DNA of 64,000 bases from Bradyrhizobium iriomotense (GTDB lineage: Bacteria > Pseudomonadota > Alphaproteobacteria > Rhizobiales > Xanthobacteraceae), in NCBI RefSeq assembly GCF_030160715.1, contig NZ_BSOW01000014.1, forward strand, positions 186,001 to 250,000, read 5' to 3'. The position numbers were made by a program, and so were the translations under genes. Shown here one piece after another: positions 26,909-34,856 of the stretch. The notes beneath the pieces are model-generated. The model saw only the letters and a program-made list of their open reading frames with translations, did no database searches and had not been told where the DNA came from. Positions within the stretch are counted from its first letter, which is position 1; the number at the start of each line of letters is the position of its first letter.

Positions 26909-27769
26909 GTGCACCTCCGCTTCGGCAGCCCGCCGCTCAGCAGGCGCGACCTCCTCCGATGTCTCGCTGCCGCGGCGGCCGTTGGTGCGGCCCCGGCATC
27001 CGGCGTCGAGGAGCGCAAGATCGGTCTCCAGCTCTATACGGTCCGTGACCTCCTGAAGAGCGACTTCGAAGGCACGCTTCGCAAGGTGGCCCGCCTCGGC
27101 TACCGCGAGGTGGAGTTCGCCGGCATTCTCGGCCCTGACGTCGGGCGCACAAGCGAGCTCTTGCGCAGCCTCGGCCTCGCCGCCCCGTCGCTGCATCTCG
27201 GCTACGCCAGCCTGCGGGACAAGACCGGATCATCGTTCGATATCGCCCATTCACTCGGCAGCCGCTTCGTCGTCTGTCCGTGGCTGGACCCGCCGGTGCG
27301 GCAGACGATCGACGACTGGAGGCGGATCTGCGACGATCTGAACTGGATTGGTGAACTGGCGTCACGTTCCGGGCTGACGCTCGCCTATCACAATCATGAT
27401 TTCGAGTTTCTGCACCTCGCTGGCGGCATCCAGCCCTACGACGTTCTGCTCGGCAGCACCGACGAGCGTGTTGTCAAGTTCGAGCTCGACGTTTACTGGG
27501 CGACCAGGGGAGGTCGCAATGCCGCCGATGTCCTGAAGGCCCATCCATCGCGAATTCGGCTGGTTCATCTCAAGGACATGGCGAAGGATGGATCGACCAC
27601 CGAGCTCGGTCACGGCACGATCGACTTCGCGGGGATATTCGCGGCCATGTCCGCAGGCGGCGTGCAGCACGCCTTCGTCGAGCAGGACGTCTCGGCCGAT
27701 CCGCTGCGCAGCATCGAGACCAGCATCGCCTTCCTTCGCACCCAGCGCTATTTTTCCCGCGGCATGTGA
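26909..27769 (+). CDS. Sugar phosphate isomerase/epimerase-like TIM-barrel protein, exported
   Basis: A 286-residue AP-endonuclease-2/xylose-isomerase-like barrel. Landmarks are KIGLQLYTVRDLL, YREVEFAG, LAYHNHDFEF (metal-binding His and Glu), and IRLVHLKDM. The leader LSRRDLLRCLAAAAAVGAAPASG resembles a Tat signal, so it is probably periplasmic. The start is GTG, 2 bases after the preceding stop, making it the fourth gene of the quinoprotein operon. The substrate is unknown. Confidence 0.8.
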   Translation: MHLRFGSPPLSRRDLLRCLAAAAAVGAAPASGVEERKIGLQLYTVRDLLKSDFEGTLRKVARLGYREVEFAGILGPDVGRTSELLRSLGLAAPSLHLGYASLRDKTGSSFDIAHSLGSRFVVCPWLDPPVRQTIDDWRRICDDLNWIGELASRSGLTLAYHNHDFEFLHLAGGIQPYDVLLGSTDERVVKFELDVYWATRGGRNAADVLKAHPSRIRLVHLKDMAKDGSTTELGHGTIDFAGIFAAMSAGGVQHAFVEQDVSADPLRSIETSIAFLRTQRYFSRGM

Positions 27770-27924
27770 CGGGCGTGCTTGCCAAGCCCCGGGGTCGACG
27801 CATCTTTGGTTGCATTTACGAAGTAGTTCGCGCTATGCTTGGATGCGCGATACTGACAGCATTTGATGCGTTGCCGCGTAAGGGGCCGCGAGAGTCGACT
27901 TATTTGCGATGAAATTTGTGTAAC

Positions 27925-27946
27925 GGCTCGTTGCATTTGCCGAGCC
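27925..27946. other. Small hairpin upstream of the three-gene membrane/NTPase cluster
   Basis: GGCTCG and CGAGCC form a 6-bp stem 20 bases before the first start codon of the cluster. Further upstream, TTGCAT and TATGCT with an 18-base spacer (27810-27839) could be a weak promoter. Both suggestions are tentative. Confidence 0.3.
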
Positions 27947-27965
27947 CGCAGATTGCGTGGAAATC

Positions 27966-29921
27966 ATGGCCAAGCGAAATCGCGGCCCGCGCATGGGAGA
28001 GGGGGCGGTGGCGTGGCAGTTGCCGCTCGCCGCTGCACTGGTTTTCTTCGGCTTTGCGGCAGGATTGACCCTTTCAATTTGGCCTTGGGCAGCGAAGCTG
28101 TCCGTGTTCTCGAAACTGATGATCATTTGGCTCTTCGGCTGCGTGGCCTATAGCGCGGCCCTTTTTGCACAGATCTACCGCTGGTCGCTTGTGGATCAAA
28201 CGAGCGCCTCGCTGCGATTGCGGATGTACTGGGCAATTCCTCCACTGCTGGCCCCGCTCGTTGTCCCGGCGCTTGCTTTTCTTGCGACCGCACCGATTGG
28301 CAGCAAGCCCGTCTGGACCGTGTGCGCCCTATCCGGCCTGCTCACGCAGAAGGAGTGCGTGCCGGCCGTGCGCTGGCTCATCGTTGGGTTCAGCCTCGTC
28401 CCGGCTTTCGGCCTGCTTATGTTGATCTGGTGGAAGCTTTGTTCACTGATGGAGATCAGATGGCTTTTTGAGCGGCCATGGTCAGGATTGGGCGAGGACA
28501 CCAGCGAGGCCAACGCCGCCGAGGGGTTTGCACAGGCAGCTATCACCCTTCTTGTCATCGTGATCTGCTTGATACCGATTTGCTATGCGCTCCTCTCCGG
28601 AATCAGCAAGACGGGCGCTCTTTTCGCGTATCAGCCCCACGTCGGGGGAGGTTCGTCGGCTTGCAATGAGGGGGATGTATGCAAGCCCAAATCAGAGCCG
28701 GACAATCGGCCCAAGGCACCCTCCGATCCACCCGGAAATGGTTCCAAGGCACCAACCGCTCCACTCCCTGCAAATCCACCATCCGCCAGCGGGAACACCG
28801 ATACGAACCAAGACGTCGTCGCAATTCTCAAGAGCGCGGATGGCAATAGCGCGTTGGGAGCGATCAGGGCAGCGATTGACGATGCCGGCAAATCCTTGAA
28901 AGGCCAGGAGCTTAGCGAGAGCCTGAAAGGCATTCGCAGGGCGCTCGAAGAGATCCACGCGAAGGACGATCTGTCTGCGAAAGCGCTGGGCGATGTGCGC
29001 GAGTCCTTGCACGATATCGATCAGGCCCTTCACGATCCGAAGGTCGCTCCTGGGCTCGAGAGCGTCCGAGCGTCGTTGCAGAAAATTGCGGATGCGATGC
29101 CGACTGGACAACCGTCGATCCGGCTCACTGAGGTTGAACAGTCGCTCCAGGGGATCAACGCCACGCTTGCTGCGCAGCTTTCTCCGGCCATGAACGCCCT
29201 GAAGGACATTCGAAAAGCGCTCGAAGAGATCGCGGCGAAGAGTGATCTGTCTGCGAGCGCGGCAACTGAGTTGCGCAAGACATTGCTGAATGTCGATCAG
29301 GCACTTCGGAACCCAAAGGACGCGCCCGGGTTCGAGAACATCCGCGCGTCATTACAGAAGATTGCGGACGCGATGCCGGCCGGACAATCGTCGGCCAGCC
29401 TTGCCGAGGTTGAACAATCGCTCGCCCGGATCAGCGATACCCTCGCCGGGAAACTTGCTCCGGCCACGGACAGCATGGGGCAAACTCTCGGTCACATCGA
29501 CGCAACGCTCGGCAAGGAGAAACCGGCCGCTGATTGCTTCGAGGTGAAGTTTATGGCGCGACCAGCTCCAGATTCGGCGTTGATGAAAGCGAAAGACGCG
29601 GCTGGAGGCCAGAAATTCCGGGCGATCAAATCCTATTTTCTCTCCTTTGATAAGGGGAGGACGGATATTCCAGAGGACGACCAACAGCATATTTCCGCAT
29701 TCCTGTCCGATGGGATGATCCCAATCGGCTCCCGCTTGTCCGTCCGTGGATTCGCCGACGGGCCCGCGAAGCAGAGCAATGAGGACTACGCGTCCAAGCG
29801 AGCCCTCGCCCTGGCCGACTTCGCCGCGCGCGCTCAATCCGGACGAAAGATCGTTGATCTGCAATGGTCCGTCGGGAGCGAGCGCTCGGCCACGATCAAG
29901 ATCGTTGAAGAGTGTCGATAG
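27966..29921 (+). CDS. Five-TM protein with tandem helical repeats and OmpA-like C-terminus (cluster gene 1)
   Basis: I know no named family for this 651-residue protein. Hydrophobic segments lie at about 19-39, 47-68, 89-109, 136-156 and 191-213. Positive charges favour a cytoplasmic N-terminus, which puts the C-terminal two thirds in the periplasm; the Cys pairs 120/131 and 233/239 fall on the periplasmic side. A Pro-rich linker follows, then two 92-residue repeats (about 320-411 and 412-503) sharing RASLQKIADAMP and LTEVEQSL/LAEVEQSL. Residues about 556-645 (YFLSFDKGRTDIPEDDQ, VRGFADGPAKQ, ASKRALALADF) resemble a divergent OmpA peptidoglycan-binding domain that keeps the Asp and Arg. It starts a three-gene run of lower G+C. 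Confidence 0.8.
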   Translation: MAKRNRGPRMGEGAVAWQLPLAAALVFFGFAAGLTLSIWPWAAKLSVFSKLMIIWLFGCVAYSAALFAQIYRWSLVDQTSASLRLRMYWAIPPLLAPLVVPALAFLATAPIGSKPVWTVCALSGLLTQKECVPAVRWLIVGFSLVPAFGLLMLIWWKLCSLMEIRWLFERPWSGLGEDTSEANAAEGFAQAAITLLVIVICLIPICYALLSGISKTGALFAYQPHVGGGSSACNEGDVCKPKSEPDNRPKAPSDPPGNGSKAPTAPLPANPPSASGNTDTNQDVVAILKSADGNSALGAIRAAIDDAGKSLKGQELSESLKGIRRALEEIHAKDDLSAKALGDVRESLHDIDQALHDPKVAPGLESVRASLQKIADAMPTGQPSIRLTEVEQSLQGINATLAAQLSPAMNALKDIRKALEEIAAKSDLSASAATELRKTLLNVDQALRNPKDAPGFENIRASLQKIADAMPAGQSSASLAEVEQSLARISDTLAGKLAPATDSMGQTLGHIDATLGKEKPAADCFEVKFMARPAPDSALMKAKDAAGGQKFRAIKSYFLSFDKGRTDIPEDDQQHISAFLSDGMIPIGSRLSVRGFADGPAKQSNEDYASKRALALADFAARAQSGRKIVDLQWSVGSERSATIKIVEECR

Positions 29922-29972
29922 TGTTCTGATGTGTGGCCGTCTTGGCCGAACGAAAATGTTGAGGCCCGTTGC

Positions 29973-32351
29973 ATGTACAGGATGAGAGACTATGCCGAGC
30001 CACTCTCGCGTGAATCGCTCCGCAGTTTGCGCGAATGGCCGCGGGCCATTGATCCGCAGCAGCGACCCCACATGCTGTCGACCGAATACGGCCGTTTGCG
30101 GTATCTGCTGGGTCGCTATTGCAGAGGCGAGGTCGATGGAATCTCCGTTCTGCTGACGGGCCAGCGCGGTGCCGGCAAGACCACTCTGGCCAAGCTCGCG
30201 ATCGAAGCTGCCATGCACGACTCGGAGCACCTGATTCCCCTGCCGGTCTACTTGCATGGTCCGACCATGATCGATCTCCTCGCCCGTGGCAAAGCTCCAG
30301 ATGCGTCCGAAAACGCCGATGGCGCGAAGCCCGAGAAACCCTGTGAGTCTCAGAGTGGCTCGATGTCTATCGCGGCAATTATTGGAGCGGTGCCCCCTCA
30401 GGGAGGCGAGACAACACGTTCGGATGTGGGTTCAACCGTGAAGGGAAGCGATGACGAGTCTGTAGAATCGAAAGAAGAGGCGGAACAGCGCGATGCCGAC
30501 GAGAGGACCAAAGAGCAGGCCCAGATCAAGGATGGAGCCTTTCGCGTCATCTTGACGGAGCTGTACCGGTGTCTTTCGCGGGCAATGTACGAGGCTTGGC
30601 TCAACGCGCTCGACGAATCACCCGATGCGCGGCGTCGGCGTCATGAATTGTTGGAGTTGCGCACGCATTTGGACGTCACGCTGGACCGTCCAACGGACGT
30701 CGAAGCGCTGCGGTCGATCTGGGAACGCGCAGGGTTTCTACACAGCGGAGTAGCGTTCTATCTCTCGCCGGTCCGAGACAGAGGATCGCCTCGTGCGTCA
30801 AGGAACCTGCCGGTTCCTGCGATAGCCGGCGATTCACGCGATCAGGGTTTGCGGGAAATTCTGGCGCTGTCGGCATGCGCGAACACTTTCAACGTCATCC
30901 TGGGCAAGCCGAAGGAGCGATTGCGCCGCGCTGAATCGGTAGAGCGCGAACGGCTGTACAATCTGAAGGTTTCGCGGCCAGAGAAGGAAGGCGCAAAGTC
31001 CGGGGAAGAAGCAAAGGGCTCAGCCAAATCGTCTGCTGAAAAGTTGGCGCCTGCCGCCCTCGGGGTCGCGGCCGGCGGCCTTGCTCTTGCCGGAAGCAAG
31101 GACCTCGGCACGACTGCCATGAGCGTTGGCGTCGGCCTGATCGTTTGGTTAGCAAGCTTTCTCAGTGTCAGCTACAATGTTCGCCGCCAGGTCAGCAAGA
31201 AGCTCGATCGCGAGCTCGATCTGGAAGTCGATTGGTCACCCGAACGCATCGAGCGCGATCTCCCCATTCTGCTCAAGCGGGTCAAGGATGCCGGGTTTGC
31301 GCCGATCTTCATCGTCGACGAACTCGACAAGCTTAGCGATCCCACAAGGAAGCTGGACCAGTTTCTCCATCTCGCCAAGCACATCGTTACGGATTATGGG
31401 GCGTTCCTGTTTCTGACGGACCGGACGTACTACGAAGAGCTGCTCGGTTCGGAAACGCCGCCGGCAAGGATAGGCGGTCCGATGCCCCTCGCAGAAGCAA
31501 ACCGTGCGACGCCTCCGCAAAACGGGACGGCGGAAAACAATCCGGGGGATGAGGGCTCGTACGATTCCTATACAAGCACCTTCTATACACATCGCATCTT
31601 CTTGAACTACACGCCAGACGACTATCGAAGGTACTTGTTCAAGCTCGTCGATGACCGTTCCTGGGCCCCCGAGGAAAAACGTCGGCACAAGCTAGGTCTG
31701 CTGGCTTGGGGAACGATCCTCGTCTACCGGTCCAAAATGATCCCGGCGCGTTTCAACAGGCGGCTGATTGCGTTGCTCAATGAACACGGAGAATTCTCGC
31801 AGGAGTACCGAGACCCATCGCTACCGCTTAATCGGCATCAGAACGAGGTGGTCATGCAACTGGCGGTCGAAGCGATCGCCAGTCGAAGGGAGGTGCAAGA
31901 CCGTATCCGCGAAGTCCCAATTTATGGTCAATATATCTACGATACGTTGTACTTCCTGAGCTATCTACATGAGCATGGGCGTGCACGAGTTGCCGACCCG
32001 GCTGGACAAGATCAGTTCGTAATTACGCGCGATCGATTGAAGGACTATCTGAAATACCGTGCCGAGGATGGCAGCACGCGGTGGAACGCATCGAGCGAAC
32101 GCTATCAGCTTCTAACCAATGACACGGTTGAATTTCTGTTCCTTCGGGTGTTGCGAGAGTACATTGACGTATTGACCGAACCAAGACGTCACATTGGACA
32201 GTATCTCAACATGCGCATCAGTGACCTGCGAAATAGGCAGACCGCCAATGCGGGGATGACTTTCAATGAGGGGATGACTTCCAATGAGGATTTGGACCTG
32301 TGGTCGGCTCTCAGACTCGCGCTCGACCTGAGCCCGCTGGTGACCAGATAG
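29973..32351 (+). CDS. KAP-type P-loop NTPase with intradomain transmembrane hairpin (cluster gene 2)
   Basis: A 792-residue NTPase. Walker A is GQRGAGKTTLAK (residues 63-74), Walker B APIFIVDELDKL (about 443-454). Between them lie an acidic, low-complexity stretch (about 100-190) and a hydrophobic hairpin (about 358-402, GVAAGGLALAG and VGVGLIVWLASFLSV). TM segments inserted inside the NTPase domain and a DELD-type Walker B are the hallmarks of the KAP family, which includes the F-plasmid phage-exclusion protein PifA. ATG at 29973 has a GAGG site 8 bases upstream; an in-frame ATG at 29931 is less likely. It lies 51 bases after gene 1 and 22 bases before gene 3. Confidence 0.85.
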   Translation: MYRMRDYAEPLSRESLRSLREWPRAIDPQQRPHMLSTEYGRLRYLLGRYCRGEVDGISVLLTGQRGAGKTTLAKLAIEAAMHDSEHLIPLPVYLHGPTMIDLLARGKAPDASENADGAKPEKPCESQSGSMSIAAIIGAVPPQGGETTRSDVGSTVKGSDDESVESKEEAEQRDADERTKEQAQIKDGAFRVILTELYRCLSRAMYEAWLNALDESPDARRRRHELLELRTHLDVTLDRPTDVEALRSIWERAGFLHSGVAFYLSPVRDRGSPRASRNLPVPAIAGDSRDQGLREILALSACANTFNVILGKPKERLRRAESVERERLYNLKVSRPEKEGAKSGEEAKGSAKSSAEKLAPAALGVAAGGLALAGSKDLGTTAMSVGVGLIVWLASFLSVSYNVRRQVSKKLDRELDLEVDWSPERIERDLPILLKRVKDAGFAPIFIVDELDKLSDPTRKLDQFLHLAKHIVTDYGAFLFLTDRTYYEELLGSETPPARIGGPMPLAEANRATPPQNGTAENNPGDEGSYDSYTSTFYTHRIFLNYTPDDYRRYLFKLVDDRSWAPEEKRRHKLGLLAWGTILVYRSKMIPARFNRRLIALLNEHGEFSQEYRDPSLPLNRHQNEVVMQLAVEAIASRREVQDRIREVPIYGQYIYDTLYFLSYLHEHGRARVADPAGQDQFVITRDRLKDYLKYRAEDGSTRWNASSERYQLLTNDTVEFLFLRVLREYIDVLTEPRRHIGQYLNMRISDLRNRQTANAGMTFNEGMTSNEDLDLWSALRLALDLSPLVTR

Positions 32352-32373
32352 TTGCGAAATCGGGCTGCGCGCC

Positions 32374-33951
32374 ATGGACGACGATCTGAAATTCAAGTTC
32401 ACCGCAGATCGCTTCGGCTTCAGCGCTGAATCGGATACATTCGGCTCAGTTTACGTGCGGGATCTTGAAGCCGCCCTGAAGCATTTGCGCGACTCCATCG
32501 AGAAATTGTTTGGAGATCCGGGGACGGCCTTCAACCTTCTGGGAAATGCCGGACTTCTGCCACGTTATCCGGATTGGGCGACCATTGACGGCATGCGCGC
32601 CTTCGTCTCCGATTTCAATCAGGGAGCGATCGTGCTTCCAGGTGGAACGCTTTGGAATGATGAGGAGGCGCGAAACATCGTTATCAGTTTGCGCCAATAC
32701 TTGTCACAGCTCGAGAATTGGGCGCCGGTCCTCAAGTTGGGAATATGGCTAAGCCTCATAGCCAGCGCCGGCTCCGTCGGAGACAACCCGCTGGCGCGGC
32801 GGCGCTGCGGCTTGCAGACCTTGGGCCAAATTTTTCAATTCGATCTTGCAGATCCAATCCAGGAGATTTCGCCGCGACTGACTGATCTCAAGCAAGCCGC
32901 CGGTATCGGCACAGTCTCAGATGACTCGAAGAGCAAACCGGTGATTGCGGCGAACTGGACGGCAGAAAATCCCTCATGGCAAAGCCTCTTTGCCAAGGGT
33001 TCGGAGATGGCCGCGTCGAGTGTGCCCGCCTTTTCAGATAAGCCATCGCAGCTGGTGAATTGGCTCACCCAACTTGACGTCGATCTTGGCCCATTCCTGG
33101 ATCTTCGATCCGGCGCAATCGGAGCTTGGTCCGAGGTTGAACGCGACTATTGGGCGCAATGGATTTGGTCGAATGATGGGCCACCTAAGCGCCAGCCCAA
33201 GCTGCCGCGAGTCACAGTCGTTGATCTCATGTACACGGCCTGTCATGGCGGCATTCCGTTCGTGCCACCTCTTGGCGGCAATCTGTCTGTGGCGCAATGG
33301 TCGCGCATTCTCGCCGAGGCTTTGGAGCGCGATGTCCCGAAACAGGATGTCAAGGCGTCCGCTGCGAGCAACCTGTATGTTCCGGAACTCGGATCGTTGA
33401 AGCGGGCGGGTGAGGAACTGGAGCTGAGAGAGCCTGTCCTCGTTATCTGTCCCAGTTCGGTTCGGTCGCGCGCATCGGCGTGGCAGCCTCAGCCAGGCAT
33501 AAGGGCTGTCGCACTGGCGTCGCGAGACGTGCTGCGGGCCGATTCTCATGCCGGGTATGGAGTCGTGGGCAGCGAGAGCCGGACTCGGCCAGATCCACTT
33601 GCCGCTGCGTTGCGCGACCAGACTGGCGGGGCCTCCGTCATTCAGTTCATTGAACTGGATGATCAGGAGGATCCCGTTGGGGATGAGAGCGTTCCCATTC
33701 GGATTTCGTGGCCCTCGATCAGCCTGTTCTACTTTGGATTTGGCCGCGACGGTAAGAAGCCATTCCTTCCCAGCCCTCACGGGGTAGGTGATCTCTTGAA
33801 GATCGCACGAGAGCGATTCAGCGATCGTCTGCCTTCCGACCTGGAAGGACGGAGCTTTTGGGCCCGGCTCAGTTTCTTCTTGCGCAGGCCTTGGTATTCG
33901 CAGCTCCGGCTGATGCGGGCCTTCCTCTGGTGGCTCCGAGGGCAGCGGTAG
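32374..33951 (+). CDS. Protein of unknown function, third gene of the KAP cluster
   Basis: I recognise no domain in this 525-residue protein. There is no signal peptide. The N-terminal part (FTADRFGFSAESDTFGSVYV, then VRDLEAALKHLRDSIEKLF) looks mixed alpha/beta, and a mildly hydrophobic segment is seen near NWAPVLKLGIWLSLIASAG. The C-terminus is rich in aromatic and basic residues (FFLRRPWYSQLRLMRAFLWW), consistent with peripheral membrane attachment. It follows the NTPase by 22 bases with no clear ribosome site, suggesting translational coupling and a shared complex. Base composition resembles the other two cluster genes. Confidence 0.75.
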   Translation: MDDDLKFKFTADRFGFSAESDTFGSVYVRDLEAALKHLRDSIEKLFGDPGTAFNLLGNAGLLPRYPDWATIDGMRAFVSDFNQGAIVLPGGTLWNDEEARNIVISLRQYLSQLENWAPVLKLGIWLSLIASAGSVGDNPLARRRCGLQTLGQIFQFDLADPIQEISPRLTDLKQAAGIGTVSDDSKSKPVIAANWTAENPSWQSLFAKGSEMAASSVPAFSDKPSQLVNWLTQLDVDLGPFLDLRSGAIGAWSEVERDYWAQWIWSNDGPPKRQPKLPRVTVVDLMYTACHGGIPFVPPLGGNLSVAQWSRILAEALERDVPKQDVKASAASNLYVPELGSLKRAGEELELREPVLVICPSSVRSRASAWQPQPGIRAVALASRDVLRADSHAGYGVVGSESRTRPDPLAAALRDQTGGASVIQFIELDDQEDPVGDESVPIRISWPSISLFYFGFGRDGKKPFLPSPHGVGDLLKIARERFSDRLPSDLEGRSFWARLSFFLRRPWYSQLRLMRAFLWWLRGQR

Positions 33952-34013
33952 GGCGTTTCCAGGATAGGCGATCGTGTCGCAGGGGCAGCTCTTCGTCGCA
34001 TTCGATACGCTGA

Positions 34014-34056
34014 TCGAGACATCGTCTCAGCCTGTTTGGCCCGAACGATGTCTCGA
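34014..34056. terminator. Inverted repeat between convergent genes, candidate bidirectional terminator
   Basis: TCGAGACATCGT (34014-34025) and ACGATGTCTCGA (34045-34056) are perfect 12-bp arms around a 19-base loop, between the end of the KAP cluster and the convergent GST gene. No long T tract follows, so termination is plausible but unproven. It could also mark the edge of the transferred segment. Confidence 0.5.
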
Positions 34057-34086
34057 CCTTCAGCGTTTCGAGTATTTTCGGCGAAC

Positions 34087-34731
34087 CTACGCAGCTGCCT
34101 TCCGCCGCGCCTGCTCAGCCTTGTACAGTCCGAACTCCTCCGCGATCGCCTTCGCGATCGACGGCCGCTGCTTGAGGCGCTCGTAATAGGCCTTCAGGTT
34201 CGGCCATTTGGCCAGCTCGATCGGTGGCGTCGCCATGGTCCAATTGATCACCGTGACGAGATAGGCGTCGGCGACGGTGAAGTGGTCGAGCAGGAACTCG
34301 CGGCCCTTCAGGTAGTTCTCGACATAATCAAGTCGCGACAAGTTCTTCTCCAGCGCGTAGGCCTTGCTCTCCTGCGGCGATTTGCGATCGAGCACCGGGA
34401 TGAACAACCCCTTGTGCAACTCCGTGCCGATGAAGCAGAGCCATTGATGCAGCCGCGTGCGATCGATGCCGGACGCGGTGCCGAGGTGGGACTGCGGAAA
34501 GCGGTCCGCGACATATTGCAGGATCGCGGCGTTCTCCGTCAGCACCATGCCCTCGTCGGTGCGCAGCGTCGGCACGAGGCCGATCGGGTTGACGGCGCGG
34601 AAGTCGGAACCGTCCTTCAGCACGGTCTTGGTCGGGGAATCGACCTCGAGATAGTTCGCCTCGGCGCCGGCTTCATACAGCGCGACACGAGTCGCCATCG
34701 AGCAGGCGAGCGGCGAGAAATAGAGATCCAT
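34087..34731 (-). CDS. Glutathione S-transferase family protein
   Basis: A 214-residue GST. The N-terminal thioredoxin-like domain (MDLYFSPLACSMATRVALYE, then NPIGLVPTL and LTENAAILQYVADRF) supplies the glutathione site, with Ser/Cys near residues 10-11 as in beta-class bacterial GSTs. The C-terminal helical domain contains DHFTVADAYL. ATG at 34731 is the conserved start; the 32-residue upstream extension is not. It diverges from a TetR regulator that probably controls it. Confidence 0.93.
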   Translation of the reverse strand: MDLYFSPLACSMATRVALYEAGAEANYLEVDSPTKTVLKDGSDFRAVNPIGLVPTLRTDEGMVLTENAAILQYVADRFPQSHLGTASGIDRTRLHQWLCFIGTELHKGLFIPVLDRKSPQESKAYALEKNLSRLDYVENYLKGREFLLDHFTVADAYLVTVINWTMATPPIELAKWPNLKAYYERLKQRPSIAKAIAEEFGLYKAEQARRKAAA

Positions 34732-34789
34732 GGGGTGCCCTCCTTGGGCGTGGTGTCGTTTGACCTTGCGGTTGCAACCCGGCCGGATT

Positions 34790-34856
34790 GATTTTTGTAC
34801 TGTTCTGCATAATATGGACGTGGTCAAGGATTATTTTGCGAAATGGTACAAAAATC
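34790..34856. promoter_or_regulatory. Long-range inverted repeat in the GST/tetR divergent region
   Basis: GATTTTTGTAC (34790-34800) and GTACAAAAATC (34846-34856) are perfect 11-bp inverted copies separated by 45 bases. The right arm spans the beginning of the tetR gene. The layout suggests paired sites for the TetR protein controlling both divergent genes. This is inferred from symmetry and position. Confidence 0.5.

Noticed and set aside
27966..33951. Zorya or other named defence system
   Set aside because: There is no MotA-like ZorA, no MotB-like ZorB with a single TM, and no SNF2/helicase partner; only the OmpA-like tail is reminiscent.
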